64,000 nt of DNA from Actinomadura violacea (GCF_017573465.1 NZ_JAGEPF010000019.1:124001-188000), one strand, 5' to 3'; counted from the stretch's first letter, positions 47,670-56,661 are shown. The notes: generated by a model from the letters alone, not told the origin. Numbers and translations: made by a program.

Positions 47670-48509
47670 TCAGGCGTCGCGGCGCTCGAAGAGGATCAGC
47701 GCGGCGGCGAACACGACGGCGGTGTAGATCGCGAACACGCCGAGGCCCGTCCACGGGGCGAGCGAGCCGGACTTGTGCACCGGGTCGAGGATCGCGCCGC
47801 CCGCGTTGGACGGCAGGAACTTGTTCACGGTGTCGCCCCACGAGCTCGGCAGGAACCCGCCCGCGATGCCGAGCACGAACAGCACCACGAACAGCAGCAC
47901 GATGGAGCCCGCGGTGTGCCGCAGCAGCGTCCCGATGCCGAGCGCGAGGATCGCGACGAGCGCCAGGTAGATGCCGCCGCCGATCACCGCGCGCAGCACC
48001 CCCGGGTCGCCGATCGACCCGTCGAGGTGCTTGGAGGCGAGGATGCCCTGCGCCGCGTAGAACGACGCGAACGTCACCACGATCCCGACCACCAGCACGA
48101 CCGCGCCCAGCACCACCGTCTTGGCGGCCAGGTAGGCGGCCCGCCGCGGCACCGCGGTCAGCGCCGTCTTGATCATCCCGGTGCCGTGCTCGGCGGTGAT
48201 GACCAGCACGCCCAGCGCGCCGAAGACGACCAGGCCGAAGTAGTAGGCGACCTGCGTCGGCAGCATCGGGGTGAACGTCGCCCGGTCGCGGGCGCTCATC
48301 TGGTCGTAGGACGCGGTGAACGCCAGCGCCCACAGCGCGGAGAACCCGATGACCACGACCGCGCCGGCCAGCAGCGTCCAGAACGTCGACCGGACCGTGG
48401 CGATCTTCGTCCACTCCGAGGACAGCACGTGCCCGAACCGGACGCGCCTGACGTCCCGGCGCGGCGCGGCCCCCGGCCCCGCTCCCGGCGCCGCCGCCGG
48501 GGCGGTCAC
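47670..48509 (-). CDS. ABC-2 type transporter permease
   Basis: The 279-residue membrane protein has about six hydrophobic segments following a basic leader. The typical start of actinobacterial ABC-2 permeases is present: LSSEWTKIATVRSTFWTLL near residue 30. GMIKTALTAVPRRAAYLAAK near 115 is a second family landmark. It forms the membrane channel for the ATPase encoded immediately upstream. The GTG start overlaps that gene's stop (GTGA). Export of a lipid, peptide or drug is typical, but no substrate is indicated. Confidence 0.88.
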   Translation of the reverse strand: MTAPAAAPGAGPGAAPRRDVRRVRFGHVLSSEWTKIATVRSTFWTLLAGAVVVIGFSALWALAFTASYDQMSARDRATFTPMLPTQVAYYFGLVVFGALGVLVITAEHGTGMIKTALTAVPRRAAYLAAKTVVLGAVVLVVGIVVTFASFYAAQGILASKHLDGSIGDPGVLRAVIGGGIYLALVAILALGIGTLLRHTAGSIVLLFVVLFVLGIAGGFLPSSWGDTVNKFLPSNAGGAILDPVHKSGSLAPWTGLGVFAIYTAVVFAAALILFERRDA

Positions 48510-49489
48510 CCGCCCGCCCCGGGAGCCGCCGCGCCCGGCGGCACCGACCCCGGCGGGACAGCGCCGCCGGGGTCGGGGGCGCCCGGGACGCCGGCGTGGT
48601 ACTCGACGGTCTCGCCGGTCAGCCGCATGAACGCCTCCTCCAGGGACGGCTGGACGGTCGCCAGCTCGTGCAGCCGCAGCCCGTGCTCGGCGGCGACGTC
48701 GCCGATCCGCGCCGCCGGCGCCCCGTACACCCGCAGCGCCCCGTCCGGCTCCGGCTCCAGCCGCCGCCCCGGCCCGGCCAGCAGCCGCGCCAGCTCGGTG
48801 AGCTGCGGCGACCGGACGAGGACGTGGCTGGTCGCGTTCGCGCCGATGAACTCGGCCATCCCGGTGTCGGCGAGGATGCGGCCCCGCCCGATGACGACGA
48901 GGTGCTCGGCGGTCAGCGCCATCTCCGACATCAGGTGGCTGGAGACGAACACGGTGCGGCCCTCCCGCGCGAGCCGCCGCATCAGCGTGCGGATCCACAG
49001 GATGCCCTCGGGGTCGAGCCCGTTCACCGGCTCGTCGAACATCAGCACGGCGGGGTCGCCGAGCAGCGCGGCGGCGATGCCGAGCCGCTGCCCCATGCCG
49101 AGCGAGAAGCCCTTGGACCGCTTCTTCGCGACGCTCCCCAGCCCGACGAGGTCCAGCACCTCGTCCACCCGCCGGCGCGGGATCGCGTTGCTCTTGGCCA
49201 GGCACAGCAGGTGGTTGTAGGCGGTGCGGCCGCCGTGCACGTTGCGGGCGTCCAGGAGCGCGCCGACCTCGCGCAGCGGCGCGCCGAGCGTGCGGTAGCG
49301 GCGGCCGTGCACGGTGACCTCGCCGGCGGTCGGGCGGTCCAGGCCGAGGATCATCCGCATGGTGGTGGTCTTGCCGGCGCCGTTCGGGCCGAGGAAGCCG
49401 GTCACCCGGCCCGGCGCGACGCCGAAGGTGGCGCGGTCGACGGCGGTGGTGTCGCCGTACCGCTTCGTCAGCCCGCGCGCCTCGATCAT
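48506..49489 (-). CDS. ABC transporter ATP-binding protein
   Basis: The 327-residue ATPase has Walker A GPNGAGKTTT near residue 34, the LSGGQ-equivalent signature as SLGMGQRLGIAAAL near 128 (GM replacing GG), Walker B VLMFDEPVNGLDPEG near 147 and the switch histidine in FVSSHLMSEMA near 182. A C-terminal domain with the usual QPSLEEAFMRLTG ends in a glycine/proline/alanine-rich tail. It belongs to the DrrA/antibiotic-exporter type subfamily. The ATG at 49489 gives the canonical MIEARGLTKRYGD start. It overlaps the permease gene by 4 bases. Confidence 0.9.
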   Translation of the reverse strand: MIEARGLTKRYGDTTAVDRATFGVAPGRVTGFLGPNGAGKTTTMRMILGLDRPTAGEVTVHGRRYRTLGAPLREVGALLDARNVHGGRTAYNHLLCLAKSNAIPRRRVDEVLDLVGLGSVAKKRSKGFSLGMGQRLGIAAALLGDPAVLMFDEPVNGLDPEGILWIRTLMRRLAREGRTVFVSSHLMSEMALTAEHLVVIGRGRILADTGMAEFIGANATSHVLVRSPQLTELARLLAGPGRRLEPEPDGALRVYGAPAARIGDVAAEHGLRLHELATVQPSLEEAFMRLTGETVEYHAGVPGAPDPGGAVPPGSVPPGAAAPGAGG

Positions 49490-49529
49490 GAACGTCTGAT
49501 ACCGGACGGACCGCCCGCGGAAACGGCGG

Positions 49530-49572
49530 CGGCGGGCAACCGGCCGGATTTTCACCGCCCGATTGCCCGCCG
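49530..49572 (-). terminator. Hairpin between the FKBP gene and the ABC ATPase gene
   Basis: CGGCGGGCAA (49530-49539) pairs with TTGCCCGCCG (49563-49572) around a 23-base loop that contains TTTT. It lies downstream of the FKBP gene and just upstream of the ABC ATPase gene, both on the minus strand, so it may end the former's transcript. Confidence 0.45.
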
Positions 49573-49606
49573 TTGGGCCGTGCCCGCCGCCGCGCGGGAC
49601 GGGGTC

Positions 49607-49981
49607 CTAGCTCACCGCGACGAGGTCCACGACGAAGATCAGCGTCTCGCCGGGCTTGATGGCCGGGCTCGGGCTGCGGTCGCCGTAGGCCAGGTGCGGC
49701 GGGATGACCAGCTTGCGCCGGCCGCCGACCTTCATCCCGGCGATGCCCATGTCCCAGCCCTTGATGACCCGGCCGCTGCCGAGCTCGAAGTCGAGCGTGC
49801 CGCCCCGGTTCCAGGACGCGTCGAACTCCTCGCCGGTGGACCAGGAGACGCCGACGTAGTGCATCGACACGGTCGAGCCCTTGGTCGCCTCGGGGCCGTC
49901 GCCCTTGGTGATGTCGGTGATGTCGAGGTTGGCGGGCGGCTGTCCCTCGGGGAAGTCGATCTCGGGGCGTTCAAGCGCCAT
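49607..49981 (-). CDS. FKBP-type peptidyl-prolyl cis-trans isomerase
   Basis: The 124-residue single-domain FKBP assists protein folding in the cytoplasm. It has the family core: KGSTVSMHYVGVSWSTGEEF with the conserved tyrosine, EFDASWNRGGTLDFELGSG, VIKGWDMGIAGMKVGGRRKL with the active-site tryptophan, and IPPHLAYGDR. No signal peptide is present. A promoter-like TAGGCT lies about 50 bases upstream of the ATG, with GGAG in the leader. It is a common actinobacterial housekeeping gene that appears unrelated to the flanking catabolic genes. Confidence 0.95.
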   Translation of the reverse strand: MALERPEIDFPEGQPPANLDITDITKGDGPEATKGSTVSMHYVGVSWSTGEEFDASWNRGGTLDFELGSGRVIKGWDMGIAGMKVGGRRKLVIPPHLAYGDRSPSPAIKPGETLIFVVDLVAVS

Positions 49982-50166
49982 GGACGGGCTCCAGCGGTGT
50001 CGTCGGTTCCGTGTTTCGGACGGCTGCCCAGCCTAGCGCCGTGCTCGGGGCCCGAGCGCATCCGCCGGGCGCGCCGCGCCCTTTGGGCAGGGCGCGGCGC
50101 GCAATGCCCAAAGGGCGGCCGTCCCGTTGGCACATTGCGACGGTTCCGCGGGCGCGGGCCGTCCGG

Positions 50167-50172
50167 TAGACC
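50167..50172 (+). promoter_or_regulatory. -10 element (TAGACC) for leaderless hyuA mRNA
   Basis: TAGACC ends 7 bases before the ATG at 50180, and no Shine-Dalgarno sequence is present. The last base is C rather than T. Confidence 0.4.
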
Positions 50173-50179
50173 GTTGGGC

Positions 50180-52234
50180 ATGGCACGGCGGCTGCGCATC
50201 GGCATCGACACGGGCGGGACGTTCACCGACGTCGTCGCGCTGGACGTCGGCGGGGACGGGGCCGGCGAGCCCGTCACGACCAAGACCCCGTCCACGCCCG
50301 CCGACCCCGCCGAGGGGTTCGCGGCGGGCGTCGCGAAGGTGCTCGGCCTGCTCGGCGCGTCGCCGGACGAGGTGGCGGCGCTGTCGCACGGCACGACCGT
50401 CGCGACGAACCGGCTGCTGGAGGACCGGATCGACGGCCTCGGGTTCGTCACCACCGAGGGCTTCGAGTCGATGCTGGAGATCGCCCGGCAGAGCGTCCCG
50501 GACGGCTACGGCAACAGCTACTTCTGGGTGAAGCCGCCCCGGATCGTCCCGGCGCACCGGGTGCGGACGGCCGGCGGGCGGCTCGACCACACCGGCGCGG
50601 AGCTGCGGCCCTTCGACGAGGAGTCGGCGGTCGCGGCGGCGCGCTGGTTCCGCGACGCGGGGATCCGCGCGATCGGCGTCTGCTTCCTGCACTCGTACGC
50701 GAACCCGGCGCACGAGCTGGCGATGCGCGAGGTGCTGCGCCGCGAGCACCCGGACGCGGTCGTGTCCCTGTCGTGCGAGGTGCTGCGCGAGTACCGCGAG
50801 TACGAGCGGTCCGTGACGACGCTGGTGGACGCCGCCGTGAAACCGGCGATGAACGGCTACCTCGCGCGGATCGCCGGGCGCGCCCCGGCCCGGCTGCTGG
50901 TGATGAAGAGCAACGGCGGCGTGCTGTCGGCGGACGAGGTCGCCCGGCAGCCGATCACGACGGTGCTGTCCGGCCCGGCGGCGGGCGCGCTCGGCGCGGC
51001 GTTCGTCGCGTCCCGCAGCGGCCGCGGTTCGGTGGTGACGCTGGACGGCGGCGGCACCTCCACCGACGTCGCGGTCGTGCTGGACGGCGAGCCGACCGTC
51101 ACCACCGAGGGCGCGATCGGCCGGCATCCCGTCAAGATCCCGATGATCGACATCGTGACGGTCGGCGCGGGCGGCGGGTCCGTCGCGCGGCGGTCGCCGG
51201 ACGGCGCGCTGAAGGTCGGGCCGCGCAGCGCCGGCGCCGACCCGGGCCCGCTCTGCTACGGCCGCGGCGGCACCGAGGTGACGGTGACGGACGCGCACGC
51301 CGTCCTCGGCCGCATCCCGCCGCACCTGCTCGGCGGCGAGGTGCCCCTCGACGTGCCCGCGGCGCGCGCCGGCCTTGAGGCGCTCGCCGCCGACCTGGGG
51401 CTGACCGTCGAGCGCGCCGCCTCCGGGATCCTGGAGATCTCCGCGTGGAACCAGGCCAACGCGATCCGGCAGATCACCGTGCAGCGGGGGCTGGACGTCC
51501 GCGACTACCCGCTCGTCGCGTTCGGCGGGTCCGGGCCGCTGCTCGCGTGCCGGCTGCTCGACGTCCTCGGCCTGCCCGCCGCGGTGATCCCGGAGAACCC
51601 CGGCAACCTGTCGGCGTTCGGGCTGCTCACCGTGGACGTGAAGAACGACCACGTGCGGACCCGGGTCGTCCGCGACGCGGAGCTGGACGTCGCCGCCCTC
51701 GCCGGGGCGTTCGCCGAACTGGAGGACGAGGCCGGGGCGGCGCTCGCCCGCGAGGGCTTCCCGGAAGAACGCCGCCGCTTCGCCCGCTCCGCCGACCTGC
51801 GGTACTACGGGCAGGCGTTCGAAGTCCGTGTCACCGCGCCGGCCGGCGTCCCGGACGAGGCGTTCCGCGCGGAGGTCGTCCGACGGTTCCACGACGCGCA
51901 CGAGGACCGGTACGGCTACTGCCACCGCGACGACCCGCGCCACCCCGTCGAATGGGTCAACCTGCGCGTCTCCGGCATCGGGCCGATCGACCGGCCGCCG
52001 CTGCCGGAACGCCCGCCGGGCGACGGCGACCCCTCGCGCGCCCGCACCGGCTCCCGCCCGGTGCACTTCGGCGACTGGGCGGACACACCGGTGTACCGGC
52101 GCGAGAAGCTCGCCCCCGGCGACGCCGTCGACGGGCCCGCGGTGATCGAGGAGTTCGGCTCCACGCTCCCGCTGCACCCCGGCTTCACCGCCAGCCTCGA
52201 CCCCCACGGCAACCTGGTGGTGACCGCGCGATGA
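50180..52234 (+). CDS. hyuA: Hydantoinase/oxoprolinase family subunit A
   Basis: The 684-residue protein is the ATP-binding half of an ATP-dependent cyclic amidase such as N-methylhydantoinase, 5-oxoprolinase or acetone/acetophenone carboxylase. It begins LRIGIDTGGTFTDVVALD (the actin-like phosphate-binding loop). It has ALSHGTTVATNRLLE near residue 68, SGPAAGALGAAFVAS near 264, LDGGGTSTDVAVV near 288, VGAGGGSVARRSPDGALKVG near 330 and SAGADPGPLCYGRGGTEVTV near 353. The exact substrate is not readable from sequence. It overlaps hyuB by 4 bases (ATGA), forming a two-gene operon. Confidence 0.92.
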   Translation: MARRLRIGIDTGGTFTDVVALDVGGDGAGEPVTTKTPSTPADPAEGFAAGVAKVLGLLGASPDEVAALSHGTTVATNRLLEDRIDGLGFVTTEGFESMLEIARQSVPDGYGNSYFWVKPPRIVPAHRVRTAGGRLDHTGAELRPFDEESAVAAARWFRDAGIRAIGVCFLHSYANPAHELAMREVLRREHPDAVVSLSCEVLREYREYERSVTTLVDAAVKPAMNGYLARIAGRAPARLLVMKSNGGVLSADEVARQPITTVLSGPAAGALGAAFVASRSGRGSVVTLDGGGTSTDVAVVLDGEPTVTTEGAIGRHPVKIPMIDIVTVGAGGGSVARRSPDGALKVGPRSAGADPGPLCYGRGGTEVTVTDAHAVLGRIPPHLLGGEVPLDVPAARAGLEALAADLGLTVERAASGILEISAWNQANAIRQITVQRGLDVRDYPLVAFGGSGPLLACRLLDVLGLPAAVIPENPGNLSAFGLLTVDVKNDHVRTRVVRDAELDVAALAGAFAELEDEAGAALAREGFPEERRRFARSADLRYYGQAFEVRVTAPAGVPDEAFRAEVVRRFHDAHEDRYGYCHRDDPRHPVEWVNLRVSGIGPIDRPPLPERPPGDGDPSRARTGSRPVHFGDWADTPVYRREKLAPGDAVDGPAVIEEFGSTLPLHPGFTASLDPHGNLVVTAR

Positions 52235-54042
52235 GCGTCGACCCGATCCTGCTGGAGATCGTCGAAGGCACCCTCGCGTCCGTCGAGCGCGAGGTGGAGA
52301 CGGCCATCGCCCGCACCGCCCGCTCGCCGATGATCCGCGACGCCCACGACTTCCGCGCCGGCATCCACGACCGCCGCCTCCGCAAGCTCACCGGACGCTC
52401 GTACTCCGCGCTCGTCCAGCCCGTCGCCCGCGACTTCCCGATCGAGGAGATGCGGCCGGGGGACGTGTTCTTCCACAACGACGTCTACCTGTCCGAGGGC
52501 GGCATCGGCCACCTCCCCGACCTCTGCGTGACCGTCCCGGTGTTCCACGACGGCGACGTCGTCGCGTTCGTGCAGGCGTTCGGGCACCACGACGACATCG
52601 GCGGCGCCGTCCCCGGCTCCATGCCGAGCCACGCCCGCAGCGCCTACGAAGAGGGCCTGATGGTGCCGCCCATCAAACTCTGGGACCGGGGCGTGCCGAA
52701 CCGGGCGGCGCTCGCCATCATGACCCGCAACTCGCGGATGCCCGACTCCCTCGCCGGCGACCTCGACGCCGAATGCTCCGCCTGCCTCATGGGCGCCCGC
52801 CGCCTCGCCGACCTGTTCGCCCGCTACGGCCGCGCCGACGTCGAGGAGTGCTTCGACGCCGTCATCTCCCGCACCACCGAGACGTTCCGCCGTGAGCTCG
52901 TCGCGAAGATCCCCGACGGGACCTACGTCTGGGAGGACTACGCCGAGCACGACGGCGTCGACCCGCCCCGCCTGCACGCCCAGCGCATCACCCTGACCGT
53001 CGACAAGTCCGCGGACGTCCCGCTCGTCATCGACTTCACCGGCACGTCCCCGCAGGCCAAGGGCCCGATCAACCATGCGGGCGACTACGCCGATGGCGTG
53101 TTCCTCAAGAAATGGCTGGCGCCCGTCCTGCGCAACCTCGCCGACACCCCCGAGCGCGCCGCCGAGCTCGACGTCAACGAAGGCGTCGTCCCCCTCATCG
53201 AGATGCGGTTCCCGGAGAAGGGCACGCTGCTCACGCCCGTCTTCCCGGCCCCGACCAACGCCCGCACGTTCGTCATCCTGCGGCTCCTCGGCGTCCTCGC
53301 GGGCGTCCTCGCCAAGGCCACCGGCGGGCGCATGCCCGCCGACCAGGAGACGATCCGCTACACCGGCGTCTACGGCGACGACGACCGCGGCCCCTACCTG
53401 ATGCGCGAGGTCCTCGGCGGCGGCTCCGGCGGCCGCCCCTACGCCGACGGCGAGGACACCATCCACATCGTCCCCGACTCCCGCAACATCCCCGCCGAGT
53501 TCGCCGAGGCGCGCTGGCCGTTCGTCGTCGAACGCCTCGGCCTCGCCACCGACTCCGGCGGCCCCGGCGAGTTCCGCGGCGGCCTCGGCTACGACAAGCA
53601 CATCCGCATGCTCCGCGACGCCCACTACATGTCGATCGCCGACCGCTCGATCCTGTCCTGCTGGGGCGTCAACGGAGGCCGCGCCGGCCGCCCCTTCCGC
53701 GTCGACATCGACGGCGTCCCCATGGACGGCCTCGTCGACGACCACCCCGTCCGCGCCGGCCAGGTCGTCCGCATCCGCACCACCGGAGGCGGCGGCTGGG
53801 GCGACCCCCTGGACCGCGACCCGGCCCGCGTCGCCGCCGACGTCCGCGACGGCAAGGTCTCCCCGAACGGCGCCCGCGACGACTACGGCGTCGTCCTCGC
53901 CGACGGCGCCGTCGACGCCGCGGCGACCGACGCGCTCCGCGCACGCCTGCGCGCCGACCGCGGCCCCGCCCCGTTCTTCGACCGCGGCCCCGGCTACCCG
54001 ACCCTGTCCGGCGGCGCGGCGTCCGCCGACGTCGACACCTGA
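52231..54042 (+). CDS. hyuB: Hydantoinase/oxoprolinase family subunit B
   Basis: The 603-residue catalytic partner of HyuA begins DPILLEIVEGTLASVEREVE. Conserved family stretches are MRPGDVFFHNDVYLSEGGIG near residue 75, FGHHDDIGGAVPGSMPSHAR near 118, DFTGTSPQAKGPINH near 268, the GLATDSGGPGEFRGGLGY loop near 436 and RIRTTGGGGWGDPLDRDP near 515. The length is normal. Its ATG overlaps the hyuA stop. Given the purine and pyrimidine genes around it, hydantoin- or dihydropyrimidine-type rings are plausible substrates. Confidence 0.92.
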   Translation: MSVDPILLEIVEGTLASVEREVETAIARTARSPMIRDAHDFRAGIHDRRLRKLTGRSYSALVQPVARDFPIEEMRPGDVFFHNDVYLSEGGIGHLPDLCVTVPVFHDGDVVAFVQAFGHHDDIGGAVPGSMPSHARSAYEEGLMVPPIKLWDRGVPNRAALAIMTRNSRMPDSLAGDLDAECSACLMGARRLADLFARYGRADVEECFDAVISRTTETFRRELVAKIPDGTYVWEDYAEHDGVDPPRLHAQRITLTVDKSADVPLVIDFTGTSPQAKGPINHAGDYADGVFLKKWLAPVLRNLADTPERAAELDVNEGVVPLIEMRFPEKGTLLTPVFPAPTNARTFVILRLLGVLAGVLAKATGGRMPADQETIRYTGVYGDDDRGPYLMREVLGGGSGGRPYADGEDTIHIVPDSRNIPAEFAEARWPFVVERLGLATDSGGPGEFRGGLGYDKHIRMLRDAHYMSIADRSILSCWGVNGGRAGRPFRVDIDGVPMDGLVDDHPVRAGQVVRIRTTGGGGWGDPLDRDPARVAADVRDGKVSPNGARDDYGVVLADGAVDAAATDALRARLRADRGPAPFFDRGPGYPTLSGGAASADVDT

Positions 54043-54211
54043 ACCTCACCCGAGGCCAGGGCCGCGTCACCTCCCGTGCGTGGCCGCATACGGCAAGCGC
54101 ACCCGCTGGCTGCGGACTCTTCACGGCGTCCGGATACGGTCAGTCGCCGCCCGGTAACCGAGGATCGGGAGCCGCTTAATCTGCGGGTAATCCAGGCACG
54201 GGAGGTGCCCG

Positions 54212-55075
54212 ATGGTGTGGACGACCCAGGAGCAGTTGGCGGAGGCCCGCAGGAAGCCGCAGATCACGCAAGGGACTCTGTACGGCGCCCTCAAGCCGGT
54301 CATCGACGAGGCCGGCGGCGACGAGCCGGACAACAGGACCCTTCTCGACGCCCTCGTCAAGAAGGGATCGCTCACCAACGAGAAGGCGAAGCGGTACCTC
54401 GCCCTCATCAGCGGATTCGGAGCGGTCGACGCGAAGCTGGACGGCAGGACGTACCAGCTCCTCCTGCTGGTCCGTTCCCTCCCGGAGACCTACGCCTACA
54501 TCGACGGCGCGAAACTGCTGGTCAGAACGCGCCGGCTCGCCGAGGCCGAGTTCGTCGAAGAGCGCCTCAGCACGACCGACGACGTCATGGACAGGGTGCG
54601 CAAGGGATTCGCGGCAGGCCCCGACGGCCTCGGCCTCCTGGTCGTCTATGCGGCCCTTGGCGACCGGCACACCACGATCGCCGGAGACCACCCCGCGGAG
54701 CAGGAGCACCCCTACATCAACCAGGTCAGCCTCGCCTACACGCTGCTGACCTTCTCGTACACGCCGCTGGTCGGAATGCAGGGGGTCGGCGAGCAGGTCC
54801 CGGAGGGCGACGCCCTCCTCACCTGGATGGGAGTCTGGAAGATCATCGGCTCCGCGATGGGCATCGAGGACGACGGCCTCCCCGACACGTTCGACGAGGC
54901 CCGGCGACTGTGGGACCTCATCGTCGCCAGTCCCGGTTACGGCCGCAGCGTCGAAGGCGTCAAACTTCTGCAGGCGCTCAGGAAGCACGTCGCCTCGATG
55001 CAGGAAGCCGTTCCGCCGATCGACCTCATCGGACTGCACGGGAACCCCGCCGTGGTGGACCTCCTCAAACCCTGA
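54212..55075 (+). CDS. Putative MpaB/rubber-oxygenase-like (DUF2236-like) protein
   Basis: The 287-residue protein has no signal peptide. I see weak similarity to the MpaB/latex-clearing-protein superfamily in YTLLTFSYTPLVGMQGVGEQ, then PEGDALLTWMGVWKIIGSAMG and DDGLPDTFDEARRLWDLI, the segment in which these oxygenases share a helical core. The N-terminal half is unlike the family members I know, and no clear haem histidine can be assigned. It has its own ribosome-binding site (GGGAGG) and a hairpin terminator, so it is probably monocistronic. The base composition is a little less GC-rich than its neighbours. The function remains open. Confidence 0.5.
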   Translation: MVWTTQEQLAEARRKPQITQGTLYGALKPVIDEAGGDEPDNRTLLDALVKKGSLTNEKAKRYLALISGFGAVDAKLDGRTYQLLLLVRSLPETYAYIDGAKLLVRTRRLAEAEFVEERLSTTDDVMDRVRKGFAAGPDGLGLLVVYAALGDRHTTIAGDHPAEQEHPYINQVSLAYTLLTFSYTPLVGMQGVGEQVPEGDALLTWMGVWKIIGSAMGIEDDGLPDTFDEARRLWDLIVASPGYGRSVEGVKLLQALRKHVASMQEAVPPIDLIGLHGNPAVVDLLKP

Positions 55076-55080
55076 AACCG

Positions 55081-55113
55081 GCCCGTCGCCCGAGCGAAGC
55101 CCGGGCGACGGGC
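55081..55113. terminator. Bidirectional hairpin terminator
   Basis: GCCCGTCGCCCG (55081-55092) and CGGGCGACGGGC (55102-55113) form a perfect 12-bp stem with a 9-base loop. It lies between convergent genes, 6 bases after the MpaB-like stop and 6 bases before the DUF397 stop. Confidence 0.75.
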
Positions 55114-55118
55114 TTGCC

Positions 55119-55301
55119 TCAGCGCTTCAGATCCGCCACCAGCGCCGCGAAAGCACCCCGGCTGAGGACGAGCCTCGGCCCCTCGGGGTCCTTGGAGTCC
55201 CGAACTCCGATCGCACCGGGAAAGTGAGCGACCTCGACGCAGGCACCGCCATTGCCGGAGCTATGTGATGCCTTCCGCCAAACCACCTTGCTCGCACTCA
55301 T
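55119..55301 (-). CDS. DUF397 domain protein
   Basis: This 60-residue protein is a single DUF397 domain: VVWRKASHSSGNGGACVEVA, then GVRDSKDPEGPRLVLSRGAF. Such small actinobacterial proteins regularly accompany a DUF5753 XRE regulator, as in the whiJ and abaA clusters of Streptomyces. Some have been proposed to act as antagonists or toxin-like partners of the regulator. Its start lies 41 bases inside the end of the XRE gene, so the two are translationally coupled. Confidence 0.9.
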   Translation of the reverse strand: MSASKVVWRKASHSSGNGGACVEVAHFPGAIGVRDSKDPEGPRLVLSRGAFAALVADLKR

Positions 55302-56103
55302 GACCGTCTCCCATGACGTCGCGAATCAATTCCGCCGACTGCTTCACCGGCAACGCCGATGACTTGATCGACTCATAGCAGGCGGCCCAATGGCCCAGAT
55401 CCTCTGGACGCTCGATGAAGCGGCCACCGGTCAGATCCTCAGCGTAGGCCACCGATCCGCCGTCGGGGAGAGTCAGCAGAATGAAGGAGCACGTCAGTCC
55501 GGCGTGGGCTCCCGTATCGAATGGGAGGACCTGAACACAGACCTTGGGGTGCTCGGTGGCCTTCAGCAGGTAGGCGAGCTGGTCCCGCATGACCTCGGCG
55601 TTTCCTACCGGACGCCGCAGAACCGGTTCGTCGATCACGGCCCAGAGCGTCGGCGCGTTCGGTTCGCCGAGGAACGCCTTGCGGTCCATGCGGGCGGTGA
55701 CGAGCGCCTCGATCTCCTCGTCGGTGTCTCCGGGGCGGCCGGCGCGCAGGAGCGCGCGGGCGTAGTCGGGCGTCTGGAGAACGCCGGGGACGCAGAGCCC
55801 CTCGTACCAGCGGATCATGGCGGTCTTCTTCTCGACCTCCAGGTACTCGGCGAACCCGGCCGGGAAGCGGCGGGCCTTCTTGAAGTCGAGTGCCCGCAGC
55901 AGGACGCCGCCGGTCTCGAATTCGCGGTCGCATGCCTTGGCGAACGGGACGGAGGCGGGAACCTGGCCGGTCTCCGCCCCGGAGATGAGGGATTCCGAGA
56001 AGTTGATGCGTTCGGCGAGCTCGGACTGCTTGAGCCCGGCCTTGGTCCGGTAGTGCCGCAGCTCGCGGCCCCAGATGGCTTGGGGGCTGTAGGGGTCGAC
56101 CAT
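55261..56103 (-). CDS. XRE-family regulator with DUF5753 ligand-like domain (WhiJ-like)
   Basis: The 280-residue protein has an N-terminal helix-turn-helix (ELRHYRTKAGLKQSELAERI, then NFSESLISGAETGQVPAS) and a C-terminal DUF5753 domain of about 180 residues. In the latter, YEGLCVPGVLQTPDYARALL and VQVLPFDTGAHAGLTCSFIL are typical. ATG at 56103 is chosen because GGAGGA lies 6 bases upstream. Proteins of this WhiJ type influence development and antibiotic production in streptomycetes. It is coupled to the DUF397 gene and lies divergent from a small RsbW-like ATPase, completing the usual trio. Confidence 0.92.
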   Translation of the reverse strand: MVDPYSPQAIWGRELRHYRTKAGLKQSELAERINFSESLISGAETGQVPASVPFAKACDREFETGGVLLRALDFKKARRFPAGFAEYLEVEKKTAMIRWYEGLCVPGVLQTPDYARALLRAGRPGDTDEEIEALVTARMDRKAFLGEPNAPTLWAVIDEPVLRRPVGNAEVMRDQLAYLLKATEHPKVCVQVLPFDTGAHAGLTCSFILLTLPDGGSVAYAEDLTGGRFIERPEDLGHWAACYESIKSSALPVKQSAELIRDVMGDGHECEQGGLAEGIT

Positions 56104-56259
56104 CGCGGGTCCTCCGTGAATGTCGGACTTCAAGGACTTCGAAGAAGCCGGGGGGTGGCTTCAGAGTCGTATCGAAGCGTGACCATCTGCGTACTGAACG
56201 TAGCCGCATGAGTCCACGCTGTGAAGGCGTTCCAGAGAACCCATCCGGAGGTGGTCACG

Positions 56260-56661
56260 ATGTCCGCTGCACTCGTCCCCGAGGTCCCCACGCTCGTGCT
56301 CGAACCGAGCGACCGGACGCCGCGCTCGGCGCGGACGTTCCTCGCCGAATGGTTCCGCGAGTGGGGCATCGCCGACGACCATGTCGGGCGGCTCGTGGTG
56401 TGCGAGCTGGTCACGAACGCCTGGAAGCACGGGGAGGGGCCGATCGTCGTCCGGCTGTTCCTGGACGCGCGCGGCGGGCGGCCGGTGGTCGAGGTGTGGG
56501 ACGCGGGGGAGGGCCGTCCGGTGGCCGGGCCCGAGGATCTCGCCGCGACGTCCGGACGGGGCCTGCGGCTGATGGCGGAACTCGTCGAGGAGTGGGGCGT
56601 CCGGCCGCTCAACGAGGGCGGAAAGGTGGTGTGGGCTAGGTTTCGCGCTGCTTGGCGTTGA
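56260..56661 (+). CDS. RsbW-like ATP-binding (anti-sigma factor type) protein
   Basis: The 133-residue protein is a stand-alone GHKL ATPase domain of the actinobacterial anti-sigma-factor type. The N box reads VVCELVTNAWKHGEGPI near residue 47, the G1 box VWDAGEGRPV near 84, and the G2 region SGRGLRLMAELVEEWGV near 103. ATG at 56260 is chosen because GGAGG lies 7 bases upstream; an earlier GTG at 56221 has no such site. It is divergent from the WhiJ-like gene and its last 26 bases overlap the CGNR gene tail to tail. Confidence 0.88.
   Translation: MSAALVPEVPTLVLEPSDRTPRSARTFLAEWFREWGIADDHVGRLVVCELVTNAWKHGEGPIVVRLFLDARGGRPVVEVWDAGEGRPVAGPEDLAATSGRGLRLMAELVEEWGVRPLNEGGKVVWARFRAAWR

Noticed and set aside
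48596..50179. Long plus-strand frame before hyuA
   Set aside because: It is antisense to the ABC ATPase and FKBP genes; the true hyuA start is the ATG at 50180, where the GIDTGGTFTD motif begins.
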